A stretch of DNA of 64,000 nucleotides from Liolophura sinensis (GCF_032854445.1 NC_088307.1:10988017-11052016); one strand, 5' to 3'; positions 12,801 through 27,800 are shown, counted from the first letter of the stretch. A program made the numbers and translations. The notes: generated from the sequence alone by a model not told the origin.

Positions 12801-15800
12801 CATCTACGCGTCGTCACATTCATTCAACCTGCGATTTCTGTAAAAAAAATGGGGACACATTGACCGGGCCTGTTGGAACAAGCTACAACGTAGTAATAAT
12901 TCTGGTCAAGCGAAACAAAGTCGCCTAAAGTGGTCAGGCCATAACACAAATAAACTGCGTCGAAAGACACAGCAGGCCAATCTTGTAGAACGAGAGGCCA
13001 ACGCTTTGGGGGAGCCTTCAGCGTGACGGAGGCAGGAAAACATATAGGTTTGCCATGGACATTGCACATATTACTGTTCAGTTAGAATTGGACACCGGAG
13101 CATCAGTTACTGTGTTAGATGAGAAGACATACAACCAGTTGAAAATTAGGAAACTTCAGAAATCCAGAGTGAAACTGATGACCTACACAGGTGAGAACAT
13201 TCCAGTATTAGGGACAGTTATGGTTCCGGTATTATACGATGGACAGTCCGCTAGTCTCACAGCAGTTGTCACTAAAGGCAACGTTCTTAACTTGCTAGGC
13301 AGAGACTGCTTAAGTCAAATCAGATTGAATTGGAGAGACATTTTCGAAATAAATCAAATCCCCAAATCAGTTAAAGTAGGAACTGTGTTGGACAAGTATC
13401 CTGACCTGTTCACAGAGGGATTAGGCACGTTTAAGGGAATTACGGCCAAGATAACTGTGAAGCAAAATGCTCAGCCTACATTCTTCAGACCAAGACCAGT
13501 ACCGTACGCCCTACGTGAGAAAACTGACCTGGAATTGTGGAGACTTCAGTCAGAAGGGACAATAGAACCTTTGCAGTATTCTGAGTGGGCAGCCCCAATA
13601 GTATCAGTAGTGAAAAGTGACAAATCTATCCGTATCTGTGGGGACTACAAACAAACAGTTAATCAAGTTTCCAAATTGGACAGCTATCCAGTTCCTAAGA
13701 CTGAAGATTTGTATGCCACCCTTGGTGGTGGACAGAAGTTTACGAAGTTAGACCTGTCTCAAGCCAACCAATAAATGCTACTGGACGAAGATTCTAAAGT
13801 TTTCACTGCAATTAACACTCCTAAGGGCTTATTTTAGTATAATAAACTACCATATGGGGTGTCCGGTGCACCTGGAATTTTCCAGAGGACGATGGAAAGT
13901 TTTCTTCAAGGTATTCCACATGTGTTAGTACGTCAAGACGACATACTAACAACTGGGAAAGATGATTCTGAACACCTGGACATTTGGATCAGGTTTGTTC
14001 ACGCCGCAGTAAAGCAGGAGTTCATCTGAAAAGGGACAAATGTTTCTTCGTGGTAGATGAGGTTGTCTTTCATGGACGTCGAATTACCATTGGACGACAA
14101 GATTCAAGCTATTCATGACACATCGTTACCTAAGAATATCACAGAATTGAAATTTTATTTAGGACCTTTGAACTGTTATTTTAAGTTCTTGATGAACCAG
14201 TCAACAGTACGGTCGCCACTGCATGAGCTCTTACGTAAAAACGTAAAGTGGCATTGGAGTAATAGACAGGAGGACGCTTTCCTTAGGTCAAAAAGATTGT
14301 TACAGGCTTCAGATGTGTTAGTCCACTTCGACCCTAGCAAACCCTTGGTGTTAGATTATGCTACAGCAGAGAAAGCGTATTCCCAGCTGGAGAAAGAAGC
14401 CTTAGCCTTTCATCAATTTGCAAAAGTTTCATCAATTTCTTTATGGGAGACATTTTACCACAATGAGTGACCACAAACCATTACTTGGACTGTTGGAAGA
14501 AACCAAGGGAATACCAGCCATGACAGCAGCACGTATCCAGCGCTGGGCATTAACATTGCCAGCCTACGAATATGAACTGGTCTACAGATCTGGTAAATCA
14601 AATGCAAATGCAGACGCTTTAAGTTGTTTGCCACTTTCTGATTCATCGGGTTGTAAAAATCCACAAATTCCAGGAGAAAAAATTTTACGCATGGAGCATT
14701 TGGACATGCATGGACCTGTAAACCCAAAAACAGATCAAGCCAAGGACTCAGCGAGGCCCAGTGTTGTCCAGAGTAATAAAATTTGTTCTCCAGGGCTGGC
14801 CAGATAAATGCCAGGAAGCAAATCTGCAATCGTTTTTTTTTTATAAGACGGACTGAACTCAATGTACACAATGGTTGTCTTCTATGGGGAGCACGTGTCA
14901 TTGTACCTCTACAGGGACGTGAACAGGTGATACAGGAACTTTATCTAACTCATCCAGGGATTTCTCGTATAAAAAACCTTGCTAGAAGCTATGTAATATG
15001 GACAATGAACTTGAAAACAAAGTACGCAGTTGTGCAGAGTGTCAGCTACATCAACGTACACCACAGGAAGCATTATTACACCCATGAGAAAGCCCAGGTC
15101 GATCTTGGTCGAGAATTCACATCGATTATGCAGGACCATACATGGGGAAAATGTTTCTCTTAGCAATAGATTCCTATACAAAGTGGCTGGAAATCTTCCC
15201 AGCTAATGGCTCGACTAGTTGTTCCACCATTGAGAAACTAAAACAATGTTTTGCCACCCACAGTCTACGGGATCAGATTGTGGCGGATAACGGAAAAAGC
15301 TTCACCAGTAAATAATTCAAGGAATTCACAAGACAAAGTAAAATTAACCACATCTTGACTTCTCCCTATCACCCAGCATTAAATGGGCCGGTAGAGCGAG
15401 CTGTTCAGTTCTTCAAAGGTGGTTCCATTCAGGACAAACTGAATCAGTAACTTTTTCAGTATAGAATCACACCACAGGCCACAACCGGCTTGTCACCTGC
15501 TGAAATGTTGAAGAATCGAAGACCCAAATCCCGACTGGACGTATTGCACCCAGATATCCAAGGACGCATTGACAAGATGCAACAACAGCAGAAGACATAT
15601 CATGATCGACATGCGAAAAGTCGCACTATACTGGAGAACGACAGGGTCTATGTTCGCAATTGTGGCAGAGAAGAGAAATGGATACCAGCAATTGCGCGGG
15701 AAAAGACAGGACCTTTGTCTTACCATGTTCAAACACCATGCGGACGAATCTGTCGTCGACACCAGGACCAGACTCCACTTCGCACTGATATCAGCGATAA

Positions 15801-18800
15801 CAATGCTGTAGCCGTGCAGCAACGGCCATTCCCGGAGAATGTTCCAGATGTTATTGTGGAGAAATCGTTTCCTACATCCGTGACATCATCAGACATTGAC
15901 ATTAACTGCGGTAGTTCTCTTTGTAATAGTCATGTGGAGACTAATAATGTTCCAGAGACTACGCCAGTCTCTGAACCAGCGCAACCTACCTTCTAGAGGC
16001 AGACTAACCAAGGAGTGAAGCGTTATCCTTCACGTCTTAGAGAATCACCCTCTTACTTGAAAGACTACATGTATGTTCAGTGACTCTTAATTGTAGATGT
16101 TTAACTTTCCTTTCGGTAATTGTTCATGGCAAAGAATTACTTTATGTTACACCGATACAAATGGTTCTACTGAGACTGTGAGTAATTAACTTTGTGTCGT
16201 GATATTCCAAGTACTAGCATTACTGATGAACATGCATATTATTTCCACATTAACTGTTACCATTAGTAATGATTTATTTTTTCCGTGTTAACATTTCGAC
16301 TTAACAGTAATTATTAACTGAAGGTGGATGAATCTAATATCTTGTATCAGCGCGTACAGCGCCACAACAGTTTATGTGCACGACACTTGATCGCTGTTCA
16401 CTGTTAATATAAACCTTATTGTGTCTTTTACATACGAAGCCTTGTGGGACTTTATTACAGTTTGCCATGCCAAACGCGATTACTTCTTCGATCTCGATTT
16501 TCATGCTGCTTTCCGTGGGCGGCGCCATGTTGAACAACTTAATTTTCCTTAGCTATAACACAAGTAAATAGTTCTTTTTTATTTTGGATGTTTTTGATTA
16601 ATTCAGATACAAGCTGGTGCATGAGTTTTATACAACTGACACAGATTTAGACTCAAGGATTCTAAAAATATTTATTAAATATCTGATACTACTCCATCAG
16701 CAATTATTCTCAAATCTGAGGGGAAATCACTACACTGAAGGCGGCCATCTATATATGAGCCTTGTCTCGGTACCGTTGGATCACGTAGAAAGGTATGATA
16801 TCACACCAAACACAGGACAGTCAGGTTGCACTATTAAACTGATCTCATTAGACCACATTTGTAGCTATATAACAAAAGAAGTTCGTTCGAGATCAGTTGC
16901 TTCCCACCAATGTTGAGTGCTTTATGCAAGTGAAAACTGGTATGATGTGGTAAAATGTGTCAGTGTTAGTGCATATCGGTTCCTTCCAGCTATAAAACCT
17001 AATGTCGTAGTATAAGTGAAAACATCCGGAGTCAATCGTTAATAATCATTCAAACAAATGAGCCTGTAATAAGCAATTCCTAATTTCCCCTCCTTTACAG
17101 GACGGATATCTACAATCTAACATCAAAGGACGCCGAAGACCTTGGTCCAGTATGCAAAGTCAGGCTTCATTTGACAAACAGTGGTACTGATTTGTGGGCA
17201 ATGAGGCATGTAAGTTTCTTTTATATTATATACGATCAAAAACGGCGGCTATCATTTTCAGTGATCCAGGAGCCTCTCACCAATAGTGTCACTGTGAGTC
17301 CAACTGATGCCAGCTGGCTTCTTCTCCGATCGTATGTGAGAAGGTCTAACATCAACTTACGGATGGTCGACGAATTCCCACGGGCTCTGTCCGGTTTCCT
17401 CCCATCGTAATGGGGGCTGCCGTAGTCTTAGTGAAATGTTCTTGAACAAGGCGTAAAACACCACTCAAATAAACAAATCAATAAATAAACGATCGGATTT
17501 ATTTATTTCATTATGGATGGTTTAACACCGTTTCCAAGAATGACTCTTACACATGTCTGTGACGGGGTACTGATTAGCCCATTGTCAAAATGTACATAGG
17601 CTGGTTGAATGCAGTTTGGATTTGGAGAGAATGTTTACTTCTGTCTAATTATATAAAATATAGTGCTTCATGCAGATCTTTGGGTCACTTCCTGAAAAAT
17701 GTGTCAATGGTTTGCTTTTTTTTGTACATATTGTATGATTTTAAGCAAGAGCTTGAACATTAAACATTTTCTTTCACAATCAGTGAAGTTGCTGATTCAG
17801 TAACTAGAAACAACAAGTATTCATCGTACGAACAACGAGTGACAACAGATAGACATATACATTTTTTTTTCAAAAACGGCTATCTGGCCTCTTTAGTAGA
17901 CATGTCACATGCTTTCTTTAAAACACTAATGTTTTGGAGAAAACGTTGGAAATGATTTACTGAAAATGTCAATGTAATAAAAAGGATACCCGCTTGTGTT
18001 TAAGAAAAAAACATATGTGTGAATAGTCGTATACATGTAACACGTTTATGGACAACACGTCTGCGTTCAAATAAAAACAGCAATACCTTTGAACATTAAA
18101 GCGTGTGTTTTTAGAGAGGAAGCTGTGTATCAATGCTGACTTCCTCTTCTGCCGGTATCCTTCCACCATGCCGCTATAGCCGCATTAGTGTACAAGGTCG
18201 CTTTCATCGCGCCTTGAAGTGACGTTATTGAGGTGGTGTTATTGAGGTGGTGTTGTTGAGGTAGCGTCGCGACGTTGAATCCGCGCTATATAGCACGTGT
18301 GGTGAATAGGTAAGTGAGCCAAGTTGGCTGGCAGATTATCAACCAATGGGTCCATCGCGTCAAAATGGACCAATGATCGACGTTTGTATATTCCGGCACG
18401 AATTTCATTGGTGTTTGCCATGTTGAAAAGTCCGAGTGGTCGGCTGGTAGACTTTGATGTTGGGTTGTTGCACGCCAAAGCGGGTCAATGGGTGTGTTGG
18501 ATTTTCCCGTTCAGATTTCGTTGACGACGCGTCGCATCCTCTAATGAACGGCGGGCGGGACGAACCAATGAACGACCAGTGAGCAAAACGTCGGCTTTTA
18601 ATGTTGGGTTGAACAGCTCCGTCGCGCCAAAATTGACAAATGGGCGACGGGTAGACCAAGAAACAAAAGTTTAAGGAACTGGCGCCAGCTTTTTATGGCA
18701 TTGCTCTAGCCGTTATCAGACGACAGCTATCTAAACACTCTGATGTCCCCGATACAGCTCCATGTTCATGCACTTAAAGAAATGGCGGTCCTACCAAAGA

Positions 18801-21800
18801 CGGTATCACTCTCTACTACTAAACCAACTGGCAAAACTTGCGAACCATGCCAGACATCTCCGCTCTGGTGATAAACGGTGAAGCGGACGACGCCGAAGCC
18901 ACCGACGATAAAGTAGAGGCGGAGCCCATGACACTCAGTTAGGAGGAACCGGCCTCTCTCGAGTCAGAGCTGGAGATACCCTGACCGAATTGCTGTGGAA
19001 TTCTTACGAAGTGTCTGTCAGCACCGCAAAGCGTGTGGCCTCAATAAATTTCTTACCACCCCCCACCCCCCCCCCCCCCCAACACTCCCGAGAGTGGGTA
19101 CAAATCCTAAAGAAATACGCTGTCCACGGTAGGCCAACTCACTCTCGTCCGCACATTTCGCCAGACCACACCTATATATACCCTCGCACATACGCACGGA
19201 CGACACCATGCTTCGCACCGGCAGCCAGCCACCTCTACACCAGCGACAGGGGAGGTGGGTTCAGAACACTATCAAGAGCACTCCACTTCTACCTCGCAAG
19301 GCATGGTGGCATCACATACTGTACCTCACCCTCACCCATACGACACGACCTAACCCAGATTCTCGGACGATGGATGCGCCTTAGGGGCGCCCGTTTACCT
19401 GCATATCGTCAGCGGGCCGACATGATGTGCAAGTCTGTGTTCGTGAAATGGCTGGTGGAGTACGCTCAAGCCCCTATCCACTCACCACAGCAACGCGTCG
19501 TCGCCTGGTGTGGGGAGTGGCAGCCTTTGTACCCCACGCTACCGGAAGTTCGATTTGAAGAAGGCGTGCCCAGCCCGTCAGTATTCGACTCGTGGGAGTG
19601 GACGTTAGTCCTTGTAGAGAGTTTGATGGTTGAAGTGGACGATAGCGTGATGAAGCTCTTTACCAAAGGCAGGTGCCATAGAAATATCAGCGCCGAGTAC
19701 ATTGTGCAAAACATATTCAACAACACCAAAGGTCACAGCCCCATCGGTCTGAAAGCGCACCACTTGATCTGAAACGTCGCGTTTCAGATTACCACGAGTG
19801 CCAAACAGATGGCTCCGGGAGAGACGTAGTGCGTGCGCGTGGCGTTTTAGGATGCCACCGCCGAATCTCACGGGTACTTGCTAGTCGACTTCAAGCAGGC
19901 CACACCGACCCTCTACGACTCCCACAGCCCATTCAGGACGTTTAGGAAGACGAAGCGTGGTATGTCTTAGAATCCAAAGACGACCCGCACCGCGCTAGGC
20001 ATAAGATAACCCTGCAGGAAGGCTATTACCCCTAATATGGTGTAGCAATACACCATACGGTTTCGGCAACACCATACGGTTTTCGGCGTCTGCAACAGCT
20101 CTTTCATTTCTCTTACAGCTGGATAATGGGGCCGACGGATCTGATACACATTGCTGCCAGGAGCACGCCTACGCCGTACGTGTACGCGGACATTGTCGAG
20201 CCACTGCTGCAGCTGGTGACAACGAAAGGGAAGTAAGGCCAGCACATCCTCAACACTTTCTAAACACGTGGAATACATCCCCGTGCAGCGCTAGCGTTTC
20301 TCGACATTAGAAATCAATATTAGGGATGACACGGGCCAACCGATGACATTCCATCGCGGTAAAGTGGTGTTGAAACTTCATTTTTGACAACGGGGCGCTT
20401 TTGCTAAGCAGACTAGCAGAGGTGGATTACCAGCGTTTCGGAGTGCAGGCGTACAGCGAGGTCACTTGTTCCCGATCAGTCTCGCCAGAATAGCGCAAGC
20501 CTTGGTGAAGTCTGCCTTGCGGGCGCTAGGAAAGACGTGAGTTGTGGTACATCGGTGAAGCGCGCCTAGAAATCACACGTTCTCAAAAGTGGTGGACAGT
20601 TGTTGGTCAAAGCCGCTCTTATAGCTCAGGAAATGGCGGGGTCGAATGTATACAATGCAAAATATATAATAATAATTAGGCCTATATATAATATAAAATA
20701 TAAAATCACCCCCGCTTCACCGGACGAAGACGCATGACATTGGAATTTCTCATCACCAACGGGGACGTTGATACTTACTTGGTGAAAATCGGCAAAAGCG
20801 ATGGAGAGGCGTTGGAGGCCGACAAGAGCGTAGGTCCGACCAACCTGTAGTTCGCTGTGACAAAAGGTCGACGTCTACCTCAACGATAAACTCCTCACTC
20901 TTCCATCATCATGTACCCGTTCCGCGCCTTCCTACAGACATTCTTGTTTTACGGTAAGTCACCGCTCACTCCCCAGTAACTTGCGCGCCTTCGCCATGCA
21001 ACAGATTTTCACATGTATGTATAGGTCTTGGTTTGTCACGATTTTGCCGTACCCGGAATTTCCCTACAACTTCATCGTTTCATCGATAAGTGCCTTGGAA
21101 GCGTCAATGTCCCCTTTGTCGATGTGTTTAGTTCGCTCGTGCGAGTACTCCATCACTTGGTAGACATGAGTCACTACCAATCCGTGAGTAAGGTCCATTG
21201 CAGTAACAAGGTGGCCGGCAGAATTTTCATGCCGAACATACTCCCGATCAACATTCTCCTCGAAGTGGTATGAGTGCCAGGTCAGCCACTTTTCGGCCAG
21301 ATGAGTCGCTGTGCCGGAGGGTAAGAACTTCTCCCCCAGTCGAATGTAGTAACCCGCAGGCATGGTTGAGGCTAGGCAAGTACGCAGCCTTCGTGCTAGC
21401 TTCGTGTGTGAGATCGTTGTTTAAGGGGTGGTGGAGTGGAAATGCATCTGCCTCCAGCCGAGCGAGGGAGTCTACGTCACTATAGCAAAACTTGCCTTTG
21501 GTGACGTCGCAATCGTAGGGTTTAACACACTTGTGGTAACTGTAATTGAAGGCCAAATAATTCCAAATATCCAGAAACTTCAGCTGCGCCGTGCTGAGGG
21601 ACATGTGATTGTTGTTGCGCCTGATAACACACTACAAATTATCGGAATTGACCAGGTGTGGTTAAAGCTATACTTTGATCAAGTTCAGATCATACTTCCC
21701 GAGGAATGGAAGATGGCTGATAATGGCGACGTATTCGTCCCGCACCCGCCGAGTATAAAACCTTTTGGTATCGCTGGGATCGATGTGCTCTTGCAGCTGG

Positions 21801-24800
21801 ACCAGAATGTAGGAGTAATGCTGTGTGAGATAGGCGTTACAGACCTCGCTCATCGTATTGAGGTCAGCCATCATCCGTTCGACGAGGATATGGCGATCAC
21901 CGGTAGAGGCGAAGCACACGGGCTTGTCCTGGTTAGGTACGTTCTGGTTCACGGTAACCCCAATGAGGGTGTGGTGGGACGTCCATTCCATTGAGCCGGT
22001 AGTCCCTTCGTCCAAAGGGGTCAGGTAAGTTATAACATGCTCGGCAAGGGAATATTCCGTCCTGGCTTTTCCTCGGACAAATACCCTGTCCGCCAACTAT
22101 TCAAAAACCGTGGGTTTGTTGCGGAATACATCACCCATTTACTTGCGGCTCGCAGTGGGTACGCCTTACGAAACGTCTTATGGCACACTTCACACGTGTA
22201 ATATCGGGCGCATCAAGCCAGGTCCTTGATTTTCCTGAAACGACGATCGTGAAGACTCAAATGCGTGGTGGGAGCCTACCCGAGTAAAGTTTTTCATGGG
22301 CACGAGATATTACACTCGTGTTGGTACACAAGTATGATAACCTCGACTGGCCTCTCGACAGCGTCCAGCGCACATCCTGGGAGAAAATGCCTGGGCTCCA
22401 TCTCTACTACGTCCAGAAAAGCTTGGGGATAATGTCAGGCCTGGTTCTTGCAGTCTCTGGAGTTGTCCTTGCCCAGATGCACGGCCAAACACGAAAATGA
22501 ATACACCTATAAGGCTCTCTTATGACTCGCTGTGACTAACACGTGCAGTCCCTAGTTATTCTCCAGGTAGAGTGGTAACGTTAACCCGCCCGCAGCGATG
22601 AGCTGATCGTAAAGCTTGTGGATAATAAACAAAACGTAAAACGTCCAGGCAAGTGAGGGGGTCAGGGGTGAGTAGATGGGTGAGGAGTGCACTCATGTCA
22701 GCTTGACTCCTCATGCGATAGTGGAGGTTGAATACCCGGGAGTTATTGGTGCTAGAGTAAAAGTAACGCGCCGGTCTCCTTGTGGCGTAGGATGTTACCT
22801 AAGGTGTAGTTTACGGCGAACGTTGTGGGCTGGTCATCGTTGGTAGCTTTCCGGCACTCGTACATGGCTCCAAGGTCGCTGAACCGGTAGTTGTTCAGGT
22901 CCTCCACTTATCTGCCGCGATGGAATTGCCGCGGATGGAATACTGGCGGTTCAGTTGCCTTATACCGCTTGCATCACTACGCAGGATAGCCCGTAGGTTG
23001 GAATGGATCGAGTTCGAAATCGCTCTCTTGAGTATTCCGCCTTTTCTTCTTCTTCTTCTTTTTCTTCTTCCATTCGTCCGTCTCTGGACTTGCTGGGGCC
23101 CCGCCGCTCGAGCTGGCATCGTCTTGAGTAGTATATGTCGGGGTTCAGTAGCGCCCACAGTAGCAGACAGACTTACCGGTTAATGTTTTATGAGCAGCAG
23201 CTAGAACGGCTCCCAGCGCCAAGGGTAGACGTACAAGCGACACCCAATATTTAGGGCCTGCTCCTCCCCTCTAGTGGGCCCCTCCCCTTCACCCATGTTC
23301 AGTCTTTACTGCAAGCACGTACATAAACTTGGAGCAATGTATGCTGGAGCATTCCTGCCTCCATCAGAAAGAAGCAGGGGTGTACTCCGACATACACACA
23401 CAATGGCTACAAATATTTGTGTGGACAGACGGGCTCCTCTGTACATATATAATGGTCCTTGCCTAGATAGACGGACTATGACGTACATACACAATGGCCG
23501 CGCAGTAGCTTTGACATTTTGGGGTGCCTGTACGAGCGACATGCCTTGGCGACCGTTGTTTTGGTACTCCCACTGGCAACGGCGCACACCAGCATGCAGA
23601 TGGGGACACGCAGACAGGTAGGGGGCCTGATTTCGGGCAGCGCGCTTTGTACCCTATGATACCATGTAGAAGGGTCCCCAGGTCTGGCCACTCCATGCTG
23701 CTTTTGAGTTGGCACGGGTGCTGATGGGCAATTGTTTCAGATTGTCCGTACTACCCTCCAGACGGGCACCGCGGCGAGGGTGCGCCCACTTTTGGGCCGA
23801 TTCTACCATCGGCCCCACTTTCTTGAGGTCCATCCAGGTCTGTGTTTGCTGTGTAACCTGTTCCTCACTCGCCTTCGCCGCGGCCGCGTGTATGTAGAGT
23901 TCGTCGAGAAGGTAGTCGTCGCCGTCTTCGTCGGCAGATAGAAAAGCTTACACCTCTAGCTTGGCTAGATTGGCCACACGGAGAGCTTTACGCAATGGGG
24001 TGGTCCGGGGGTGTGGTATTCGGTCTCTGGGGCAGTGGAGTTGTCCATCCTAGGCTGCGATATAAGCCTGGCGCTTTTTTTCCTTCTGCTGAGTCGTTCC
24101 CTCCTCGACCAGGCTGCAGCTCCTTCTTCCCACCCAGGGTTCCACCTTTTTCTCGAGGGAGAAGCCGTGTGCTGGCGTTTCCACGTCGGTTGCAGGCTTT
24201 TTGTCTTCGTCAGATGGTTCTTTGAACGACACGAAATCTGGTCAAGGCGAAAAGTGTGCAGGTGTATTCTCCAAGCGCCAGGTCGTACGCTTTCGATGCG
24301 TCCTTTGGCTTTGGTGGTCGGGCCTGCAGCAGAGCGGTTTGAGCCTCCAAGCTTTGGCGTTCCTGGCCTGCTTCACCGAGGGTTTGTAGGACGTCATTCC
24401 TTTGGTGGTGTGGGGCCGTGGCGATGCGTTTGGGGCTCCAGACGATGGGGTAGTCCTCCTTTTAATGGTAGAGGACGTCTTCCGAAACGTCAACGAAATC
24501 CAAACGGGAAAATCCAACCCACATATTGGCCCGTTTGGAGCGCATCAGCTCAGCACCAAACTCTAAGAGCTGTCCAATCCACTTGTTTCACTCATCTCTT
24601 CAAACCAGCCATAGAGCGCGGACTTAACGACACGACGCCACCTCAATAACGCATCCACAATGCGCGGCAAAAACGACCGTGTATACTACTAGCCGCCGTC
24701 GTACAGGTGAAATGTTCTTAAACACACCGTAGAATATCTACCAAACAACTTTTTTTCTTTCACTGTCAATGAATCAAATTATTTCAGTAAACTGGGATCT

Positions 24801-27800
24801 CGAGATTATGTCATTGGAGAAGTTAAGCAACTCGTTAGGAGAAACATGTAACGTCACGGATAATTGGGCAGTTACGTCACATGAGGCTATTATACCTATT
24901 TTACAAGCTGACCATGAATACCCCTGGTTTACTTTCTCAAAACCTTGAAAAAAAATTATACACATACAAATTACTATAATTACACTATTCCCTTTTCCAA
25001 CTGGAAATTACTTATCCTCTTGTGATATATCAGACATATAGATAAGTATGGCCATTTTTGTTATCATTATTGAGGTCGCTGTGTGTCCATTTCATGCTGG
25101 CTTCATCTCCGGCTGTACGTGGAAAAGCCAGCTCATCGTCGTTGGTTTACACCCGGCTCTGCCAAGTTTCTTTCTGACATAATGCTTTATTTTTGAGTAC
25201 AGCGTAAAACACCAACTATATAAATAATTCATCTTTTCTTTTCTCAGTTAACAGTACGTCATTCGGCAACAGATGACGTTGGAACGTTCGGCAGGAATAA
25301 CTGCGCAGATGACAACAAAACTGGGAACAAATGGGTGACATATGAACGTAACGGTAAGTGACATGGTCTTCAACCTTACGATCTTGACACGATCTTCACA
25401 AACTGCACTGTGAGTGCATTGTGAATCTGAGTGATATATTATTTGGCACTATTGCAGAAACTGTGTGCCTAAACCCAAAGATGTTTTTTCTTGAACTTAT
25501 TTACTTATTTGATTGGTGTTTTACACCATACTCAAGAATAGTTCACTTATACGATAGCAGCCAGTTTTGTGGTGGGAAGAAACCCGGCGGAGCCTGGGTT
25601 AAAACCCACAACCACCCACAAGCTGCTGACAGACATATTATTCTTAGAAGAAAGGAAACGCTACAAGGAAATGTATATCAGATGATGATCCAATATAAAC
25701 TGTCCAGGACAACAGAATATCTCCCGCCAAAATTTTCAATGAATTCTAAGATTGTTTGTTTGAACACTTTGGATGTCAGTGACGTCACATCCCTAGTTTT
25801 TGAAATTGTTCTTTGTGAATGCAGTCTTGTTTCTGAATGTCTATGCATTTTTAATATAGAAGTCTTTAGTAGAAATTTGTTTTACAATAACAGTATTTTG
25901 ACCTTGCTACATAAGAAATAACAGTTTTAAAGTGATTTGATAGTTTGACATATCTTAGATCGCTTCGTGACCGCGGGACCTGCAGATGTACTTGCCGGGT
26001 ATCAAGGACTGTGTTTGCCTTAGTTCGCTTATTCAAAACTCTTCCAAGACTTAATACCACATTTAACTTTAAGCCCAGAGTTGAATTTTATACTTTACCC
26101 AAAAATATAAGCGTAACAGTATGTTAATCATCAACTACAACTGCTGCTGTTATACTGTGACTTTTTGGTAGCTGCACAATGGTGGCTGACTTTGGCTAAA
26201 TTTTTAAACTTAATATATGACTTAATACCAGTATTAGCTAGAACACTTTTCAGCAACTCGACCCTGGTGTTACGAAGCGAATAGCCAGCCGATGGTTTTA
26301 TTCTACAAAGACTTCAGGATGTTAGTGTTAATCGTGAGGATACGAAGGGGAAGAAGTTACTCCAAATTCAGTTTAACCACAGATTTCTTTATTGTCCAGG
26401 TGAACAAAAAACCCTATAACAAGCCGTAAATACAGCCTCACCATATTAATCTGATATATTAACCTCACAATAGTTCTGCTCAATGTGTTAACTCTTTCTC
26501 TCCGTATACACATGTACATTTACCCCATGTACTCCCCTGAACTATACTTTTTAGTCAATAAATGTTATCATTGACAAAAGTCAGTTACACTATTAGATCT
26601 TAACTTTTTATCCTGATTCACATATTTGTTTTTATTCTGATAACAATTAAAGAACTAAGGCCATGATTGTATTTAGACGTGCGAGCCTAATGTAACACAT
26701 TACCTGTTAAATACATCAGCAAATGCCCTTAATTCAATAATATTTCTTTACTTTTACTTTCCTTGTTTACATAGCGAAATGGATGTTTACAACCTCTGGA
26801 TCTTTACATTCTAAGGTACCATAATGGTTTTACTTACAAATATAACACTATAAATTGAGAAAACTGCAGTAATTTAATAGGAATTGAAATAGCAGTTAGT
26901 ATTAAATCCCATGAATGCCATACGTTAAGTGCTTATGACTATTGTAGTTACTGCATAAACGATCAAAAGAAGATAAACTCTTGTGTGTTGGTTAAACAGT
27001 AATACTGTATGACTAGGCTTTCACAATGAAATTGAGTGACAACACTTCTTCCAATAACGTGGTGATTTAAGATGCAATTACATTAGTAATAATAACGTTT
27101 CGCAAAACAAGTAGCCTGGGAGCTAATCTGCTTAAATGAATACCATTATAGTAAAATGTTTCTTGAACAAGGCAACCAAACTCACTGTAATCTCTGCAAT
27201 AAACTTACTTAATACATGTCATATGGACAAAGAACACATTTGAACATATCCGTGTCTGTACACGCACTTTGAAATGTTGTTACAAATCCATCACTTTATA
27301 ATCCACATTCCATGTACAGTAAAGGCAGACACCGACTAAGTACCAGTACAACATACTTCTCACATCATGAATTACTTAAGAGCATTATATAAAAAACACA
27401 AGTTCACCGGTGAGTTTAACCATGTTCCATCCATCACATTTACCTATCTTATCCTGTAATGCAATAAACTTAACATGGAAACTCGTGACTAATCAATAAT
27501 GGAGCAATATTACACAATGATAACAATTATGCCGTACTAACACCAATACTCTAGTTTACATTACAAAGGAAGCATGAACGTCGGTACATAAACACTTCTA
27601 GCCAACTGGACACAAAGTGATTACGAAAGTACATAAATCAAAACGCTTACTTAATACATGTTTCAACGTCATTGCGATGACCGATCGGCGCATTACTGTA
27701 GTCTGAACAAACGGTATCAACTAGCCGTCATCAACAGCTATCAAACTACTCAAAGTTTAAAAGTAAACAGCTTGGAAAAGATTGTCAGAACTTCCATTAC

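Larger units (their letters stand above)
11540..16459 (+). mobile_element. Degenerate Ty3/gypsy LTR retrotransposon in intron 2 of gene A
   Basis: The element is delimited by TGTAAT...ATTACA termini and a 5-bp direct repeat GTTTG (11535-11539 and 16460-16464), which I read as the target duplication. The order gag, protease, reverse transcriptase, RNase H, integrase is that of Ty3/gypsy. Several in-frame stops and frameshifts make it non-coding as a whole. The matching intron of gene B (near 63525-63530) has the site without the insert, so integration into this arm is supported directly by the sequence. It lies in the same orientation as gene A. Confidence 0.9.
18224..24650. mobile_element. 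Polinton/Maverick remnant (internally deleted, decayed) in intron 3 of gene A
   Basis: GC-rich against the AT-rich surroundings, bounded by inverted repeats, and holding fragments of a FtsK/HerA-type packaging ATPase, two minor-capsid-like genes, a penton/F54H12.2-like gene (plus strand) and a protein-primed family B DNA polymerase (minus strand). That gene set is diagnostic of Polintons, virus-like DNA transposons. At 6.4 kb it is far below the usual 15-20 kb; I see no integrase, no major capsid gene and no adenain-type protease. All frames are broken. Intron 3 of gene B (61689-62813) lacks it. The flanks look like the two halves of a SINE that is uninterrupted in gene B. Confidence 0.82.

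Noticed and set aside
22895-23183. Arg/Lys-rich frame (RRKRRRRRK) as a nuclear basic protein
   Set aside because: It comes from a TCT-rich tract in the decayed Polinton polymerase region, with no independent support.
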